36,994 bases of DNA, taken from NCBI GenBank assembly GCA_947379865.1, contig CANCOY010000026.1, positions 1-36,994 on the forward strand. The letters are read 5' to 3'. Numbering within the stretch: the stretch's first letter is position 1; each line of letters starts with the position of its first letter. Source of the stretch: Acetobacteraceae bacterium. GTDB lineage: Bacteria > Pseudomonadota > Alphaproteobacteria > Zavarziniales > Zavarziniaceae. The notes below the pieces were generated by a model. That model worked only from the letters and a program-made list of their open reading frames with translations, ran no database searches and was not told the DNA's origin. This document shows, piece by piece, positions 1-8,576 of the stretch. A program made the translations under genes and the position numbers.

Positions 1-564
1 GCTCAGGTCGAGGCGGTGTCATCCTACCTCTCTGCTCGGCGGAACGGACTGAGGAATCAGGTCGTGTTCCTCCTATCAGTTCGATCTGGGCTTCGAGCCA
101 AGGAGATCGCCTGCCTCAGGTGGTCGATGGTCCTCGGCTCGGACGGGGAGGTGAGTGACATGCTCAACCTCACCAACTCGGCTTCGAAGGGATCCTCTGG
201 TCGAGTGATCCCCTTGAACAAGACGCTGAACGCCCTCTTGGTGAATCTATACCAGATCGACAGGCTCCGTCGGGGCTTCGATCCAGCCACCAGCCATGTC
301 GTAAGGACCGAGAGGTCAGACTCCACCTCGCCTCAGGCGATCGTGAACCTGTTCCAGAGGTGGTACTCGGACCTTGGATTGGTGGGGTGTTCGTCTCATA
401 GTGGACGAAGGACGTTCATCACCAACGCCGCCCGCAAGATCTCGACGGTGGGTGGATCACTCAGGGACGTTCAGTCGCTGGCTGGTCACTCGTCGCTCCA
501 GACGACACAGCGGTACATCGAGATGAACGCCGAGGCTAAGCGACGAGTGGTCGAGTTGGTTTAG
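1..564 (+). CDS. Tyrosine recombinase, C-terminal catalytic part (5' end outside window)
   Basis: The frame is open to the left edge, so the gene is partial; a GTG at 16 is only an internal candidate. The visible 187 codons form a tyrosine recombinase catalytic domain: Arg in SGLRAKE, Lys in SASKGSSGR, the HxxR box as HSGRR, a second His in LAGHSS, and the nucleophile Tyr in QRYIEMN. All catalytic positions are present, so the domain looks active. Recombinases of this class cut and rejoin DNA through a 3'-phosphotyrosine link. It is convergent with the Rap1a-like gene, overlapping it by 4 bp. It is a different type from the integrase at 1009-2253 and could be a second mobility gene, a resolvase, or part of a nested element. 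Confidence 0.8.
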   Translation, partial: AQVEAVSSYLSARRNGLRNQVVFLLSVRSGLRAKEIACLRWSMVLGSDGEVSDMLNLTNSASKGSSGRVIPLNKTLNALLVNLYQIDRLRRGFDPATSHVVRTERSDSTSPQAIVNLFQRWYSDLGLVGCSSHSGRRTFITNAARKISTVGGSLRDVQSLAGHSSLQTTQRYIEMNAEAKRRVVELV

Positions 565-959
565 TTATTTGGACACGGGAAGGCGTCCATCAATGACCAA
601 TTGGCAACAACGACGTCCTTTTCATGTGCTTTTTCAGGATGCTTCTCGACATATGAAACGAATATTTTTATATATTGTATCAGTGTGGAGTTGGTAGGGG
701 GGCAAGAGCCAAAAAGAGTGCGTCGTTTTTGATCAACAAATATTGAGTAACCTTGTACAGCGTTAAAAAATCCCCAACACTCGAAAGCCTCGACGTTTCT
801 TGGAATAAAGACCGTTCCGTTGTCCAATTTTGCAGATTGAGCCCATTCACATTTAGACGCCATTTCATCGGCAGATGATGCCATGGCAGGGTGTTGGATA
901 ATTAAATACGTCATCAGTAAACTCAAGACAAAGCCGATTAAATTTTCTGACTTAGACAT
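561..959 (-). CDS. Rap1a/Tai-family secreted protein
   Basis: This 132-residue protein starts with a Sec signal peptide (hydrophobic core about residues 8-22, cleavage likely after AMA). The mature part has CWGFFNAVQGY, a central FGSCPP, and YVEKHPEKAHEKD followed by a helix ending in AFPC. This pattern of a Cys-Gly-rich helix, a second Cys, a HPE(x)RHE-like stretch and a terminal Cys matches the Rap1a/Tai immunity fold. Known Rap1a/Tai members bind and inhibit type VI amidase effectors in the periplasm, but many members are orphans of unknown role. No effector is adjacent. The gene is AT-rich compared with everything around it, suggesting recent acquisition as cargo of the tRNA-Arg element. 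Confidence 0.65.
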   Translation of the reverse strand: MSKSENLIGFVLSLLMTYLIIQHPAMASSADEMASKCEWAQSAKLDNGTVFIPRNVEAFECWGFFNAVQGYSIFVDQKRRTLFGSCPPTNSTLIQYIKIFVSYVEKHPEKAHEKDVVVANWSLMDAFPCPNN

Positions 960-1008
960 CTATCCAACTTTCTCTCGATGATATTCGGCGACCAGAGGTA
1001 GCCCACCT

Positions 1009-2253
1009 TCACTCAAACGGATAAGCCCCGTCTCGCCGCCCCGTGTCCTTGGTCCTGTTCGCCTTGGTGATCTGAGCCGCCAGAGCCGAGGTCACCGTCT
1101 GCCCGTAGAACTTCTCCAGCATCTCCACCGAGGTGCCCATCTGCTTCGCCAACAGGAACGGACTGGTCTCGTTGGACAGCCTCTGTGTGGCGTAGAAGTG
1201 CCTCAGGGAATAGATCGTCCGAGCAGACCCGTCCCTCTCCACCGGCACTCCAGCATAATCCAGGAGCGACTGGAAGGACCTCTTCATGGTCTGGATGGGT
1301 GTCCCGTCTCGGTGGCAGATCACCAGACCGTCTCTGTCGGGTGAAGCCCCGCCCTCCTCGGGAAGGTCCTCGGACAGCTCGTCACATCGAAGGTCGTAGA
1401 GCCTCTTGATGTACACCTCTGCCCCCTGCTGAAAGGCGACCTCTCTCGCTCCCGTCTTGCCCTTCACCATACCCACCAGTCTCGATCCACCCTCTGACGA
1501 GACCGTCCGAAGGTCAGACCACCTCAGTCCCCGCAGTTCACCCACTCTCATTCCCGTGTTGGCGAGGATGAGGAAGTACTGCCACGACACGAACCTGTCT
1601 CGACCAGTCGCCTTCTGCTTGCCCTCCAACACCCACTTACGAGCCGAGGTGTAGATCTGCCTCCACTCCTCGATGGTGAAGGTAGGGCGCCTGTCGGCAC
1701 TCGCCCTCGGCGGCTCGGTGGATGGAACCTCCGTGATGTAACCCTTGGAGACGGCGAACTTGAAGATCGGCAGGAGTGAGGTCCGCTCTCGCCTCAGGGT
1801 GCCGTTGGTCGGGGGCTTCTTCCTGTAGTTGCCCTTGCGCCAGACCCAGAACTCACCAAAGTCGGAGGGACCTATCTCCTCGATCTTCCTCGGACCAAAG
1901 AACTCCAGCCCGTACGACTTCACTCGGTCGATGGTCGCCTGCCACGAGCCACCCTGCCGAGTGGGTCCCATGGTGGTGACGGTCTTCTCCCACTCGTCGA
2001 ACACCTGCCGAAAGGTCTTGGACTTGATCGACCCACCCGACTTCACATGAATGTAGAGGTCCTCGTAGAGGTTCAGGGCGAACCGCTCAGCCTCCCTCAG
2101 GTTGTCGGTCTTGGTGGTGACGACCCTGTAGCCAGTGGAGTTGGGGACCCTGATTCGAACCTGATAGACCGGTCGTTTCAGTCCCTCCCGTTTATAGAGG
2201 ATTACTCGACCGTCACCTCGAACATCGACCCTGTCCTGATCGTCCTTGACCAT
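1009..2253 (-). CDS. int: Tyrosine integrase of the tRNA-Arg element
   Basis: About 414 residues. The N-terminal part resembles an arm-type DNA-binding domain, the middle (SKTFRQVFDEWEKTV onward) a core-binding SAM-like domain, and the C-terminal half a phage integrase catalytic domain. Visible catalytic residues are Arg in TGMRVGELR, Lys in VKGKTGARE, Arg in YSLRHFYAT and Tyr in EKFYGQ. The usual His of HxxR is Tyr, and the usual GH before the nucleophile is GT, a variant seen in proteobacterial island integrases. I chose ATG at 2253 because AAGGGGG lies six bases upstream; in-frame ATG 2277 and TTG 2280 have no such site. It is transcribed away from tRNA-Arg, 150 bp off, and most likely drives integration there. 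Confidence 0.88.
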   Translation of the reverse strand: MVKDDQDRVDVRGDGRVILYKREGLKRPVYQVRIRVPNSTGYRVVTTKTDNLREAERFALNLYEDLYIHVKSGGSIKSKTFRQVFDEWEKTVTTMGPTRQGGSWQATIDRVKSYGLEFFGPRKIEEIGPSDFGEFWVWRKGNYRKKPPTNGTLRRERTSLLPIFKFAVSKGYITEVPSTEPPRASADRRPTFTIEEWRQIYTSARKWVLEGKQKATGRDRFVSWQYFLILANTGMRVGELRGLRWSDLRTVSSEGGSRLVGMVKGKTGAREVAFQQGAEVYIKRLYDLRCDELSEDLPEEGGASPDRDGLVICHRDGTPIQTMKRSFQSLLDYAGVPVERDGSARTIYSLRHFYATQRLSNETSPFLLAKQMGTSVEMLEKFYGQTVTSALAAQITKANRTKDTGRRDGAYPFE

Positions 2254-2341
2254 CTCGACCCCCTTGATCCGATTCATCAAAGGTAATCAGTGGGATACGA
2301 TTTTGACAGGTGAATTTGTAAAGGTTTTGTAGATGGTCAAA

Positions 2342-2375
2342 TCGACAAAAATGACCCCGTCCGAGCTTTTGTCGA
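2342..2375. promoter_or_regulatory. 9-bp inverted repeat between int and tRNA-Arg
   Basis: TCGACAAAA (2342-2350) and its exact complement TTTTGTCGA (2367-2375) flank a 16-bp spacer. On the minus strand the second arm runs into a T-rich stretch just downstream of the tRNA, so it could serve as the tRNA terminator. It also sits where arm-type integrase or excisionase sites are expected. Sequence cannot separate these readings. Confidence 0.4.
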
Positions 2376-2406
2376 ACCGTCAAGCCATTGGAAACATTAG
2401 GAGATT

Positions 2407-2483
<77 letters not shown>

Positions 2484-2564
2484 TTGGGCGCACCTTAGCC
2501 AAAGGGGGGGCGGGTTTCAATGCGGGGGGGCGTGAGGGCTGGTTGGGGCCTTGGGGGGGTGGTT

Positions 2565-4043
2565 TCAATAGGCATTGTCGCGCTTCAGCACGGCCAGGGC
2601 CGTCTTGAGAATGATCAGCAGGTCAAAGCCCAGCGACCAATGGTCGATATAATAGAGGTCGCAGTCCACCCGGCGTTCGATCTTGGCGATGGTGTCGGTC
2701 TCGCCGCGCCAGCCGTTCACTTGCGCCCAGCCGGTGATGCCGGGCTTCACACGGTGGCGGGCGGCGTATTTGTGCACCACGTCCTGGAACAGCCGGCCTT
2801 CCGCCTTGGTGGAAAGGGCATGGGGGCGGGGGCCAACGATGGACATGTCGCCCCGCAGCACATTGATGAGCTGGGGCAGTTCGTCCACGCTCGACTTGCG
2901 CAGGAAGGCACCCACGCGGGTCACGCGCGGGTCTGCCTTGCGGGTCTGCACGGTGCAGTCGGCATCGGCCTGGTCGACATACATGGTGCGGAACTTCCAG
3001 ACCTCGAACAAGGTGTCGTTGAAGCCCTGGCGGCGCTGGCGAAAGAATACCGGCCCCGGGCTGTCGAGCTTGATCGCCAGCGCCGTGGCCGCCATCACCG
3101 GCGCCAGCATGAGCACCGCCAGGCCCGCCACCAGCACGTCTTCCGCCCGCTTGGCCACATGGGCCCAGCCAGAGATCGGCCGGTCAAAGACCTTGAGCAT
3201 GGGCAGGCCGGCCACCCGGGAAAACGTGGAACTGCCCAGCTGGAAGCCAATGAGATCCGGCCCCAGGCGAATGTGCACCGGGGTGATGGCCAGCCGCTCG
3301 ATCAGGCGCGTCAGCCTTGCCTGGGCCTGCCAGGGCAAGGCGAGATAGACCTCGTCGACCTGGCCAAGGCGGATCAGCCGGATGAGATGCGCCACGTCCC
3401 CCAGCACCGTGAGGCCACAGGGCTGCACCGGAATGCGGGTCAGCCGGTCATCAATAAAGCCGACCACGCGGGTGCGGGCATCGCCATGGCAGCGCAGGTG
3501 CTGCGCCAGCCGCTGCCCGTGCTCCCCGGCGCCCACAATCACCACCCGCACCTGCAGGCGCCCTTCCGCTGTCAGGCGGCGCAGCCGATAGCCGGTGGCA
3601 AGACGCCCCACTGCCAGGCCCGTGATGGCCAGCGCCATCCAGAGCCCCAGCCACAGGCGCGAGTAATCACTTGAGACCTTGAGGATAAAGGCAAGCGCCA
3701 GCAGCATCAGGAAACTGATGCCCACCGTCAGCAGCAGCGGGCGCGCTGGCAGGCTTTGATGGAAAATGCAGCCATCTGTATAAAGCCCCCTGCGCCGCCC
3801 CACCGGCAGCATGACGGCCGCCCCAAATACGGCGGCCACGGCATAACGGCTGTCGAGCGGGTGCAGCGCCAGCAGCACCAGCACAAGGTGCGCCGCAATG
3901 CCCGTGGTGATCATCATCGCGGCATCCAGCAGGCCCACCAGGCCCGCCACCAGGGTGGGGGCGATGGGTGCCCGCAGGCGGTGCTCTGCCGCCTCTGGCG
4001 CCAGTTTCGCCGTGCCGTCGTGCTGCTCGATGGTCATGGTCAT
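2565..4043 (-). CDS. Undecaprenyl-phosphate sugar phosphotransferase (WcaJ/ExoY-type initiating enzyme)
   Basis: This 492-residue membrane protein would start polysaccharide assembly by moving a sugar-1-phosphate from a UDP-sugar to undecaprenyl phosphate. About four membrane segments (30-60, 68-82, 103-122, 128-148) lead into a Rossmann-like CoA_binding_3 domain with GAGEHG at 171-176. A further membrane helix near 303-320 precedes the catalytic bacterial sugar transferase domain with KFRTM (350-354), DELPQLINVL (387-396) and GPRP (404-407). This full-length layout is that of the glucose-1-phosphate transferases; the sugar itself is inferred. Start is ATG 4043; an in-frame GTG at 4115 would add 24 unsupported residues and ATG 4037 is also possible. 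It is divergent from the export genes. Confidence 0.9.
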   Translation of the reverse strand: MTMTIEQHDGTAKLAPEAAEHRLRAPIAPTLVAGLVGLLDAAMMITTGIAAHLVLVLLALHPLDSRYAVAAVFGAAVMLPVGRRRGLYTDGCIFHQSLPARPLLLTVGISFLMLLALAFILKVSSDYSRLWLGLWMALAITGLAVGRLATGYRLRRLTAEGRLQVRVVIVGAGEHGQRLAQHLRCHGDARTRVVGFIDDRLTRIPVQPCGLTVLGDVAHLIRLIRLGQVDEVYLALPWQAQARLTRLIERLAITPVHIRLGPDLIGFQLGSSTFSRVAGLPMLKVFDRPISGWAHVAKRAEDVLVAGLAVLMLAPVMAATALAIKLDSPGPVFFRQRRQGFNDTLFEVWKFRTMYVDQADADCTVQTRKADPRVTRVGAFLRKSSVDELPQLINVLRGDMSIVGPRPHALSTKAEGRLFQDVVHKYAARHRVKPGITGWAQVNGWRGETDTIAKIERRVDCDLYYIDHWSLGFDLLIILKTALAVLKRDNAY

Positions 4044-4213
4044 GGGCTTGTCGGGACCTGAAGGAAAACCAAAGCCCGCACAGGTGCACAGGCCGGCTGA
4101 CCATGGCCCCGGCACCGGGTTCCAGCCATCAGACGCGCGTATAGAAACCCGCCACAGACAGGGGGCGTGGTAGTAATGTATCAGATATCAGCTATTTCCG
4201 CATGCCGGGATCC

Positions 4214-4231
4214 GCACATAAACATAAGTGC
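4214..4231. promoter_or_regulatory. Candidate operator: 18-bp near-palindrome
   Basis: GCACATA and TAAGTGC are inverted repeats with one mismatch around a 4-bp AACA centre. The site lies in the AT-richer middle of the 272-bp divergent gap between the phosphotransferase and the export lipoprotein gene, where one regulator could control both directions. I recognise no known consensus. Confidence 0.35.
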
Positions 4232-4315
4232 AATTGAGAAGCGGCGCATCTCCCGTCTAGATGGTCCGGAACCTGAGGACCGCCTCGTGGCCCTCGACAA
4301 CCTGACCGGGATCCC

Positions 4316-5029
4316 ATGGCCCTCACTCTGAAACACGCGCGCCGCTTCGGCGTCCTTCTGGTGGCTGCCGCCCTGCTTCCAGGGTGCACGGATTACAGCG
4401 CCGTGCCTCTGGCACCAACGGCGGTGCTGCAGTCACCCGTGCAGCCAGCCACCTATCGCATGGCAGCAGGCGACGAGATCGAGGTCCGGCAGTTCTTCAA
4501 CCCGGAGCTCAATGATCGTCTGCTGGTCCGCCCCGATGGCAAGGTGGCACTGCAGCTCATCGGTGATTACACCGTGGCCGGCAAGACGTCTGAAGAAATG
4601 CGCACCGAGCTGGTCGACCTTTACCGCAAGCAGGTGAAGTCGCCCGAGATCACCATCGTGGTGCGCGCCTTTGGCAGCCGCGAAGTCTTCATCGGGGGCG
4701 AGGTGGAACGCGCCGGGGTGATCACCTTCAACCGTCCGGTCACTGTCTTGCGCGCAGTGATGGAGGCCGGTGGCTTCCGCAACACAGCCCGTGTCGCTGA
4801 AGTGGTCGTTGCCCGGCGTAATCCGGACGGTACCCCGCACATCTTCAAGGTGAACCTGCAATCGTTCATGGAAAACACCGATCCCACCCAGGATCCGGTG
4901 CTTGAGCCCTATGACGTCGTCTTTGTGCCGCGTTCGCGCATTGCCGATGTCAACCTCCTGGTGGCCCAGTACCTCCGTGAAAACATCCCCTATTCGTTCA
5001 ACTACGACCTCAGTCGCGTGATCAACTAG
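4316..5029 (+). CDS. Wza/GumB-type polysaccharide export lipoprotein
   Basis: A 237-residue outer-membrane auxiliary protein. The N-terminus is a lipoprotein signal with lipobox LLPGC, placing the lipidated Cys at residue 24. A polysaccharide export (Poly_export) domain follows at about 47-118 (YRMAAGDEIEVRQF onward), then one SLBB-type domain (VFIGGEVERAGVITF onward). It is shorter than Wza of E. coli (about 380 residues), close to GumB-sized members, which have fewer SLBB repeats. The family forms ring-shaped outer-membrane channels that take polymer from the inner-membrane co-polymerase; that partner is encoded 42 bp downstream. It is the first gene of the plus-strand export/assembly operon. 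Confidence 0.92.
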   Translation: MALTLKHARRFGVLLVAAALLPGCTDYSAVPLAPTAVLQSPVQPATYRMAAGDEIEVRQFFNPELNDRLLVRPDGKVALQLIGDYTVAGKTSEEMRTELVDLYRKQVKSPEITIVVRAFGSREVFIGGEVERAGVITFNRPVTVLRAVMEAGGFRNTARVAEVVVARRNPDGTPHIFKVNLQSFMENTDPTQDPVLEPYDVVFVPRSRIADVNLLVAQYLRENIPYSFNYDLSRVIN

Positions 5030-5071
5030 GACGCTGGCGTAATCTCGCGCCTCCCAATCCGGAAAGAGCCC

Positions 5072-6541
5072 ATGAACACTCGCGCCCCTGTTGTGAGCCT
5101 GCGTGAAGCGCTGGCCATCGCCTTCCGCGACCGGCGGATCGTCCTCGTTGCCTTCGTGGTGCCGGTGGTGATTGCCATTCTGGCGGCGCTGCTGGTGCCA
5201 CGCTCCTATATGGCAACGGCAGCCCTGCTGGTGAAAACCGGCCGCCAGTTTGTGCCGCAGTCTGATGTTGGCCAGGCCATCAACAATCTGCCCACGGCAA
5301 CCATGCAGGAGACCATGAACTCCGAGGCCTCGATCCTCAGGAGCCGCGATCTCTCCCTCGCCCTGCTCGACCGGGTCGGCATTGAAAAGCTGTACCCGGC
5401 CATTGCCGAGTCCAGCCAGCCAGAGCCGCGCAAGCAGGAACTCGCCCTCAAGGCCCTGGCGGGCGACCTGCAGGTGCAGAACCCGGCACAATCAACGGTC
5501 ATCAACCTGTCGCTGGAGAACCGCGACCGGCTGGTGGCGGCGACGGCCCTTGATGCCCTCGTCACGCTCTATCGCCAGAAGCATGTGGATGTCTTTGCCA
5601 ACCCGCGCGCCGATGTGCTCACCAGCCAGCTCGGCACAGAACTCGCCTCCCTCACCAGCCTCGAGGAGCGGGCGGCAAAATTCCGCATTGCCCATGATCT
5701 GTTTGACGCCGACGCACAGCGCCAGCAGTTGATCGAGGAGCGTGGCCAGCGCCTGTCGGCCAAGGGCGATCTCGACTCCCGCAGTGTCGAACTGACAAAC
5801 AAGCTTGCCTTCATTCACGAGCGCCTGACGAAAACGCCCGAAAGCCAGACCGTGGGAACGGAAAGGTTTCAGACGGAAAGTGTCAACACGGCCAATGTAA
5901 AGCTGCTGGAATTGCGCCGCGAAGAGCAGAACCTGCTTAGCCGCTATCTTGCCGACAGCCGCCCCGTGCAGAATGTGCGGGCCGACATTGCCGTGGTCGA
6001 ACGCTTCCTCGCCGAACAGGGCAAACAGTTTCAGGGCAAGGTGATGACCGGCAGCAACCCGGTCTACGAAGACCTGCGCCGCAGCGGTGTCGAGGCCGAG
6101 GCGGCCCTGGAACCCATTGCCAAGCAGACGGCCGAACTGACCCGCCAGACGGCCGAGATCGACCAGCGCCTGCAGCAGCTGGAAATCGACCAGCGCGAGC
6201 TGGCCAGCATGGAACAGGCGGTCACCTCGGGCCGCGAGAATGTGAAGGCCCTGCGCGCACAGCTGCATCAGGCAACCGTCAACGAAACCCTGGACCGTGA
6301 ACGGATCGACTCCATCTCTGTCATCCAGGGGGCCGCCACACTGGCCGATCCCGTGCGGCCCCGGCGTCTGCTGTGGACCCTGGCCGGGGTGATTGTCGGC
6401 CTGCTTGCCGCCTCCGGTTCCGTCCTTGTGCTGCTTATCACCCGCAACACCTTCCTGACGGCCGATGCGGTGGAGCGTGGCCTGAAGCTGCCCGTGCTGG
6501 TCACCCTGCCTGATCTTGGCGCTGCCTCCGCGCAGCGTTGA
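5072..6541 (+). CDS. Wzz/GumC-type chain-length determinant (polysaccharide co-polymerase)
   Basis: 489 residues with the family layout: short cytoplasmic N-terminus, membrane helix at about 22-43, long mostly helical periplasmic part with coiled-coil stretches (about 200-410), then a second membrane helix at about 428-452 after a Pro/Arg-rich DPVRPRRLLW motif. Only some 35 residues follow, so the cytoplasmic kinase domain of Wzc/CpsD fusions is absent. The ATPase at 12246-13019 may supply that function as a separate protein. GGAAAGAG precedes the ATG. The protein would set polymer length and connect Wzy-dependent synthesis to the export lipoprotein upstream. Confidence 0.92.
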   Translation: MNTRAPVVSLREALAIAFRDRRIVLVAFVVPVVIAILAALLVPRSYMATAALLVKTGRQFVPQSDVGQAINNLPTATMQETMNSEASILRSRDLSLALLDRVGIEKLYPAIAESSQPEPRKQELALKALAGDLQVQNPAQSTVINLSLENRDRLVAATALDALVTLYRQKHVDVFANPRADVLTSQLGTELASLTSLEERAAKFRIAHDLFDADAQRQQLIEERGQRLSAKGDLDSRSVELTNKLAFIHERLTKTPESQTVGTERFQTESVNTANVKLLELRREEQNLLSRYLADSRPVQNVRADIAVVERFLAEQGKQFQGKVMTGSNPVYEDLRRSGVEAEAALEPIAKQTAELTRQTAEIDQRLQQLEIDQRELASMEQAVTSGRENVKALRAQLHQATVNETLDRERIDSISVIQGAATLADPVRPRRLLWTLAGVIVGLLAASGSVLVLLITRNTFLTADAVERGLKLPVLVTLPDLGAASAQR

Positions 6542-6569
6542 GACGGGGAGACGGTCGGGTAGCCCGCTG

Positions 6570-8576
6570 ATGGATCTGACCTGGTATCTAAAGCGTCTCT
6601 CACGCATGAGTGTGGGGGAGATTGGCCGGCGCCTTGCCGATGCCGACCTGAAACGGCGCTGGCGTCGCCGCCAGGGCCAGGACCCGGGCACCGGCGACGC
6701 GCGCCTGACGGGCTTCAGCCTGGCCGGGCACCTGCCCCGGGGGGCGGCGCTGGCGGGCCATCTGGAACCGGCCGCCACCGCACGCCTGCTGACCGAGGCA
6801 GAGGCGTTGCTGCATGGCGGGTTGACCGCCTTTGGCCATGCGGTGCCCCTGCGCGACGGTGTGCCCGACTGGTTCGTGGACCCCCATACCGGCCGGCAGA
6901 GCGATGCCGCGACCTATGCCTTTGACATCGACCACCGCGACGAGGCGGCGATCGGCAATATCAAGGCGGTCTGGGAGGCGGCGCGGCATCAGTACCTGCC
7001 CCGGCTGGCGGTGGCCTGGCGTCTGACCGACGACGCGCGCTTTGCCGAGCGTATCGCTGCCGACCTTGGCAGCTTCTGGACACGCAACCGGTTCCTTTCC
7101 GGCGTGCACTGGACCAGTGGCATCGAGATTGGCATACGGCTGATTTCCTGGGTGTGGACGCGGCGTCTGCTGGATGGCTGGCCCGGCGCTGCCGGCCTGT
7201 TTGAGCGCAACCCTGCCTTTCTGGCGCAGTTGCGCGGCCACCAGCACTGGCTGCACGCTTTGCCAAGCCACGGCAGCTCGGCCAACAATCATCTCATCGC
7301 CGAGGCGGCTGGCGCCTTTGTGGCCGCCGCTGCCTTTCCCCTGTTTCCCGAAAGCGCCCAGCGCCGGGCCGAGGCAGCTACCCAGCTGGCGGCGGCCTTT
7401 GCGCAGCAGACCTTTGGCGATGGCCTCAACCGTGAGCTTGCCAGCGGCTATCACGCCTTTGTGGCAGAGCTGGTGCTGGCGGCGCTTGTGGAGGGGGAGC
7501 TTGGCGGAGCTCCCTTTTCCCAGGCATGCTGGGCGAGGCTTGCCGCCATGCTGGATGGGGCGGCAGCGCTGCTTGACGTTACAGGCCGGCCGCCGCGCCA
7601 GGGCGATGATGATGAGGGTCTGGGCCTGCCCATTGATCCACCGTCAGGGTCGGCTGGCCGCTGGGGGTCGCTCCTGGCCGCCGGTGACGCCCTGGTTGGC
7701 CGGCAGTCGTGGTGGCCCGAGGTGCGATCGGACGTGCGCTCGGGCCTGTTCTCTGTGCTGCGCCTCGAGCATACGGTGGCAGGGCGGCCAGAGCACAGGC
7801 CCTCTCACTTCCCGGAGTCTGGCGTTGTCATCCTGCGTGACACGCTTCCCGTGCCAGATGAGATCTGGTGCCGCCTCGACAGTGGCCCCCTTGGCTATCT
7901 CGCCATTGCTGCCCATGGGCATGCCGACGCCCTCTCGGTGGAACTGCGCCATGGCGGCGTTGACATCCTGGCGGATCCCGGCACCTATTGCTATCACGGT
8001 GAGGCGGCCTGGCGGCGCTATTTCCGCTCCACCATTGGTCACAACACCCTTGAACTGGATGGCCAGGACCAGGCTGTGGATGGTGGCCCGTTCATGTGGC
8101 TGCGTGGCCCGAACAGCCAGCTTGTCGACCTGCAGGACACGCCAGGCAGCACGGCCGCGCGCTGGATTGCCAGCCACAATGGTTATGCGCGACTGCGTCA
8201 GTCCTCGGAGCATCGCCGTACGGTCGTGCTTGACCGTGCCACTCGCCGGGTGGAGATCGAGGATCTGGTCACGGGCGGAATCCACCGCGCCCGCCTCGCC
8301 TTTCATCTGGGCCCAGAGGTTTCCTGCCGCCTCGAAGCGGGCACGGCCCTGCTGAGTTGGTCCGGGCCGGCGGGGCGATGGCGGGCGCGCATGACGCTGC
8401 CGGCGGGCTTGCGCTGGTCTGTCCACCAGGGGGAGAGCGATCCTCCCTGCGGTTGGTACTCCCCAGGCTTTGGCCAGAAAATGCCCACGGTTACGCTGAT
8501 CGGCCTAGGCCGTGCCGGTGGCGGTCAGTCCCTCCTCACCACCCTTGCCTTTGAACCGGAGGAGCCCGGCCCATGA
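6570..8576 (+). CDS. Heparinase II/III family protein
   Basis: 668 residues. An alpha-helical N-terminal domain (LTWYLKRLSRMSVGEIGRRL at the start, typical of this family in EPS loci) leads to a heparinase II/III-like beta-rich domain. The recognisable core is HGHADALS (His449, Asp453), then ILADPGTYCYHG, WRRYFRSTIGHNT and DGQDQ. The family contains polysaccharide lyases that cleave uronic-acid links by beta-elimination, but the EPS-cluster members are mostly uncharacterised. No signal peptide is evident, so how it would meet polymer is unclear. Start ATG 6570 comes 29 bp after the co-polymerase stop; its last bases overlap the next gene as ATGA. With a GDP-mannose dehydrogenase in the same locus, a uronate-containing polymer is a reasonable inference. 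Confidence 0.88.
   Translation: MDLTWYLKRLSRMSVGEIGRRLADADLKRRWRRRQGQDPGTGDARLTGFSLAGHLPRGAALAGHLEPAATARLLTEAEALLHGGLTAFGHAVPLRDGVPDWFVDPHTGRQSDAATYAFDIDHRDEAAIGNIKAVWEAARHQYLPRLAVAWRLTDDARFAERIAADLGSFWTRNRFLSGVHWTSGIEIGIRLISWVWTRRLLDGWPGAAGLFERNPAFLAQLRGHQHWLHALPSHGSSANNHLIAEAAGAFVAAAAFPLFPESAQRRAEAATQLAAAFAQQTFGDGLNRELASGYHAFVAELVLAALVEGELGGAPFSQACWARLAAMLDGAAALLDVTGRPPRQGDDDEGLGLPIDPPSGSAGRWGSLLAAGDALVGRQSWWPEVRSDVRSGLFSVLRLEHTVAGRPEHRPSHFPESGVVILRDTLPVPDEIWCRLDSGPLGYLAIAAHGHADALSVELRHGGVDILADPGTYCYHGEAAWRRYFRSTIGHNTLELDGQDQAVDGGPFMWLRGPNSQLVDLQDTPGSTAARWIASHNGYARLRQSSEHRRTVVLDRATRRVEIEDLVTGGIHRARLAFHLGPEVSCRLEAGTALLSWSGPAGRWRARMTLPAGLRWSVHQGESDPPCGWYSPGFGQKMPTVTLIGLGRAGGGQSLLTTLAFEPEEPGP

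Larger units (their letters stand above)
1..2406. mobile_element. Right end of an integrative element in tRNA-Arg
   Basis: The region abuts the 3' end of a tRNA-Arg gene, encodes a tyrosine integrase reading away from that tRNA, and ends exactly where host-like genes begin on the other side. It also carries part of a second recombinase and an AT-rich small gene. Arg codons AGG and CGA are frequent here and rare in the rest of the window. Integration into a tRNA 3' end next to int is the classic arrangement of genomic islands and prophages. The other end, and so the second att copy, lies outside the window; whether it is a prophage, ICE or satellite cannot be told. Confidence 0.8.

Noticed and set aside
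2520..3674. Long plus-strand open frame opposite the sugar phosphotransferase
   Set aside because: It is antisense to a gene with clear catalytic motifs, has His/Gln/Arg-rich low-complexity content and no family features; a by-product of high GC.
5072..6541. Wzc-type fused tyrosine kinase
   Set aside because: Only about 35 residues follow the second membrane helix; there is no P-loop or Tyr cluster.
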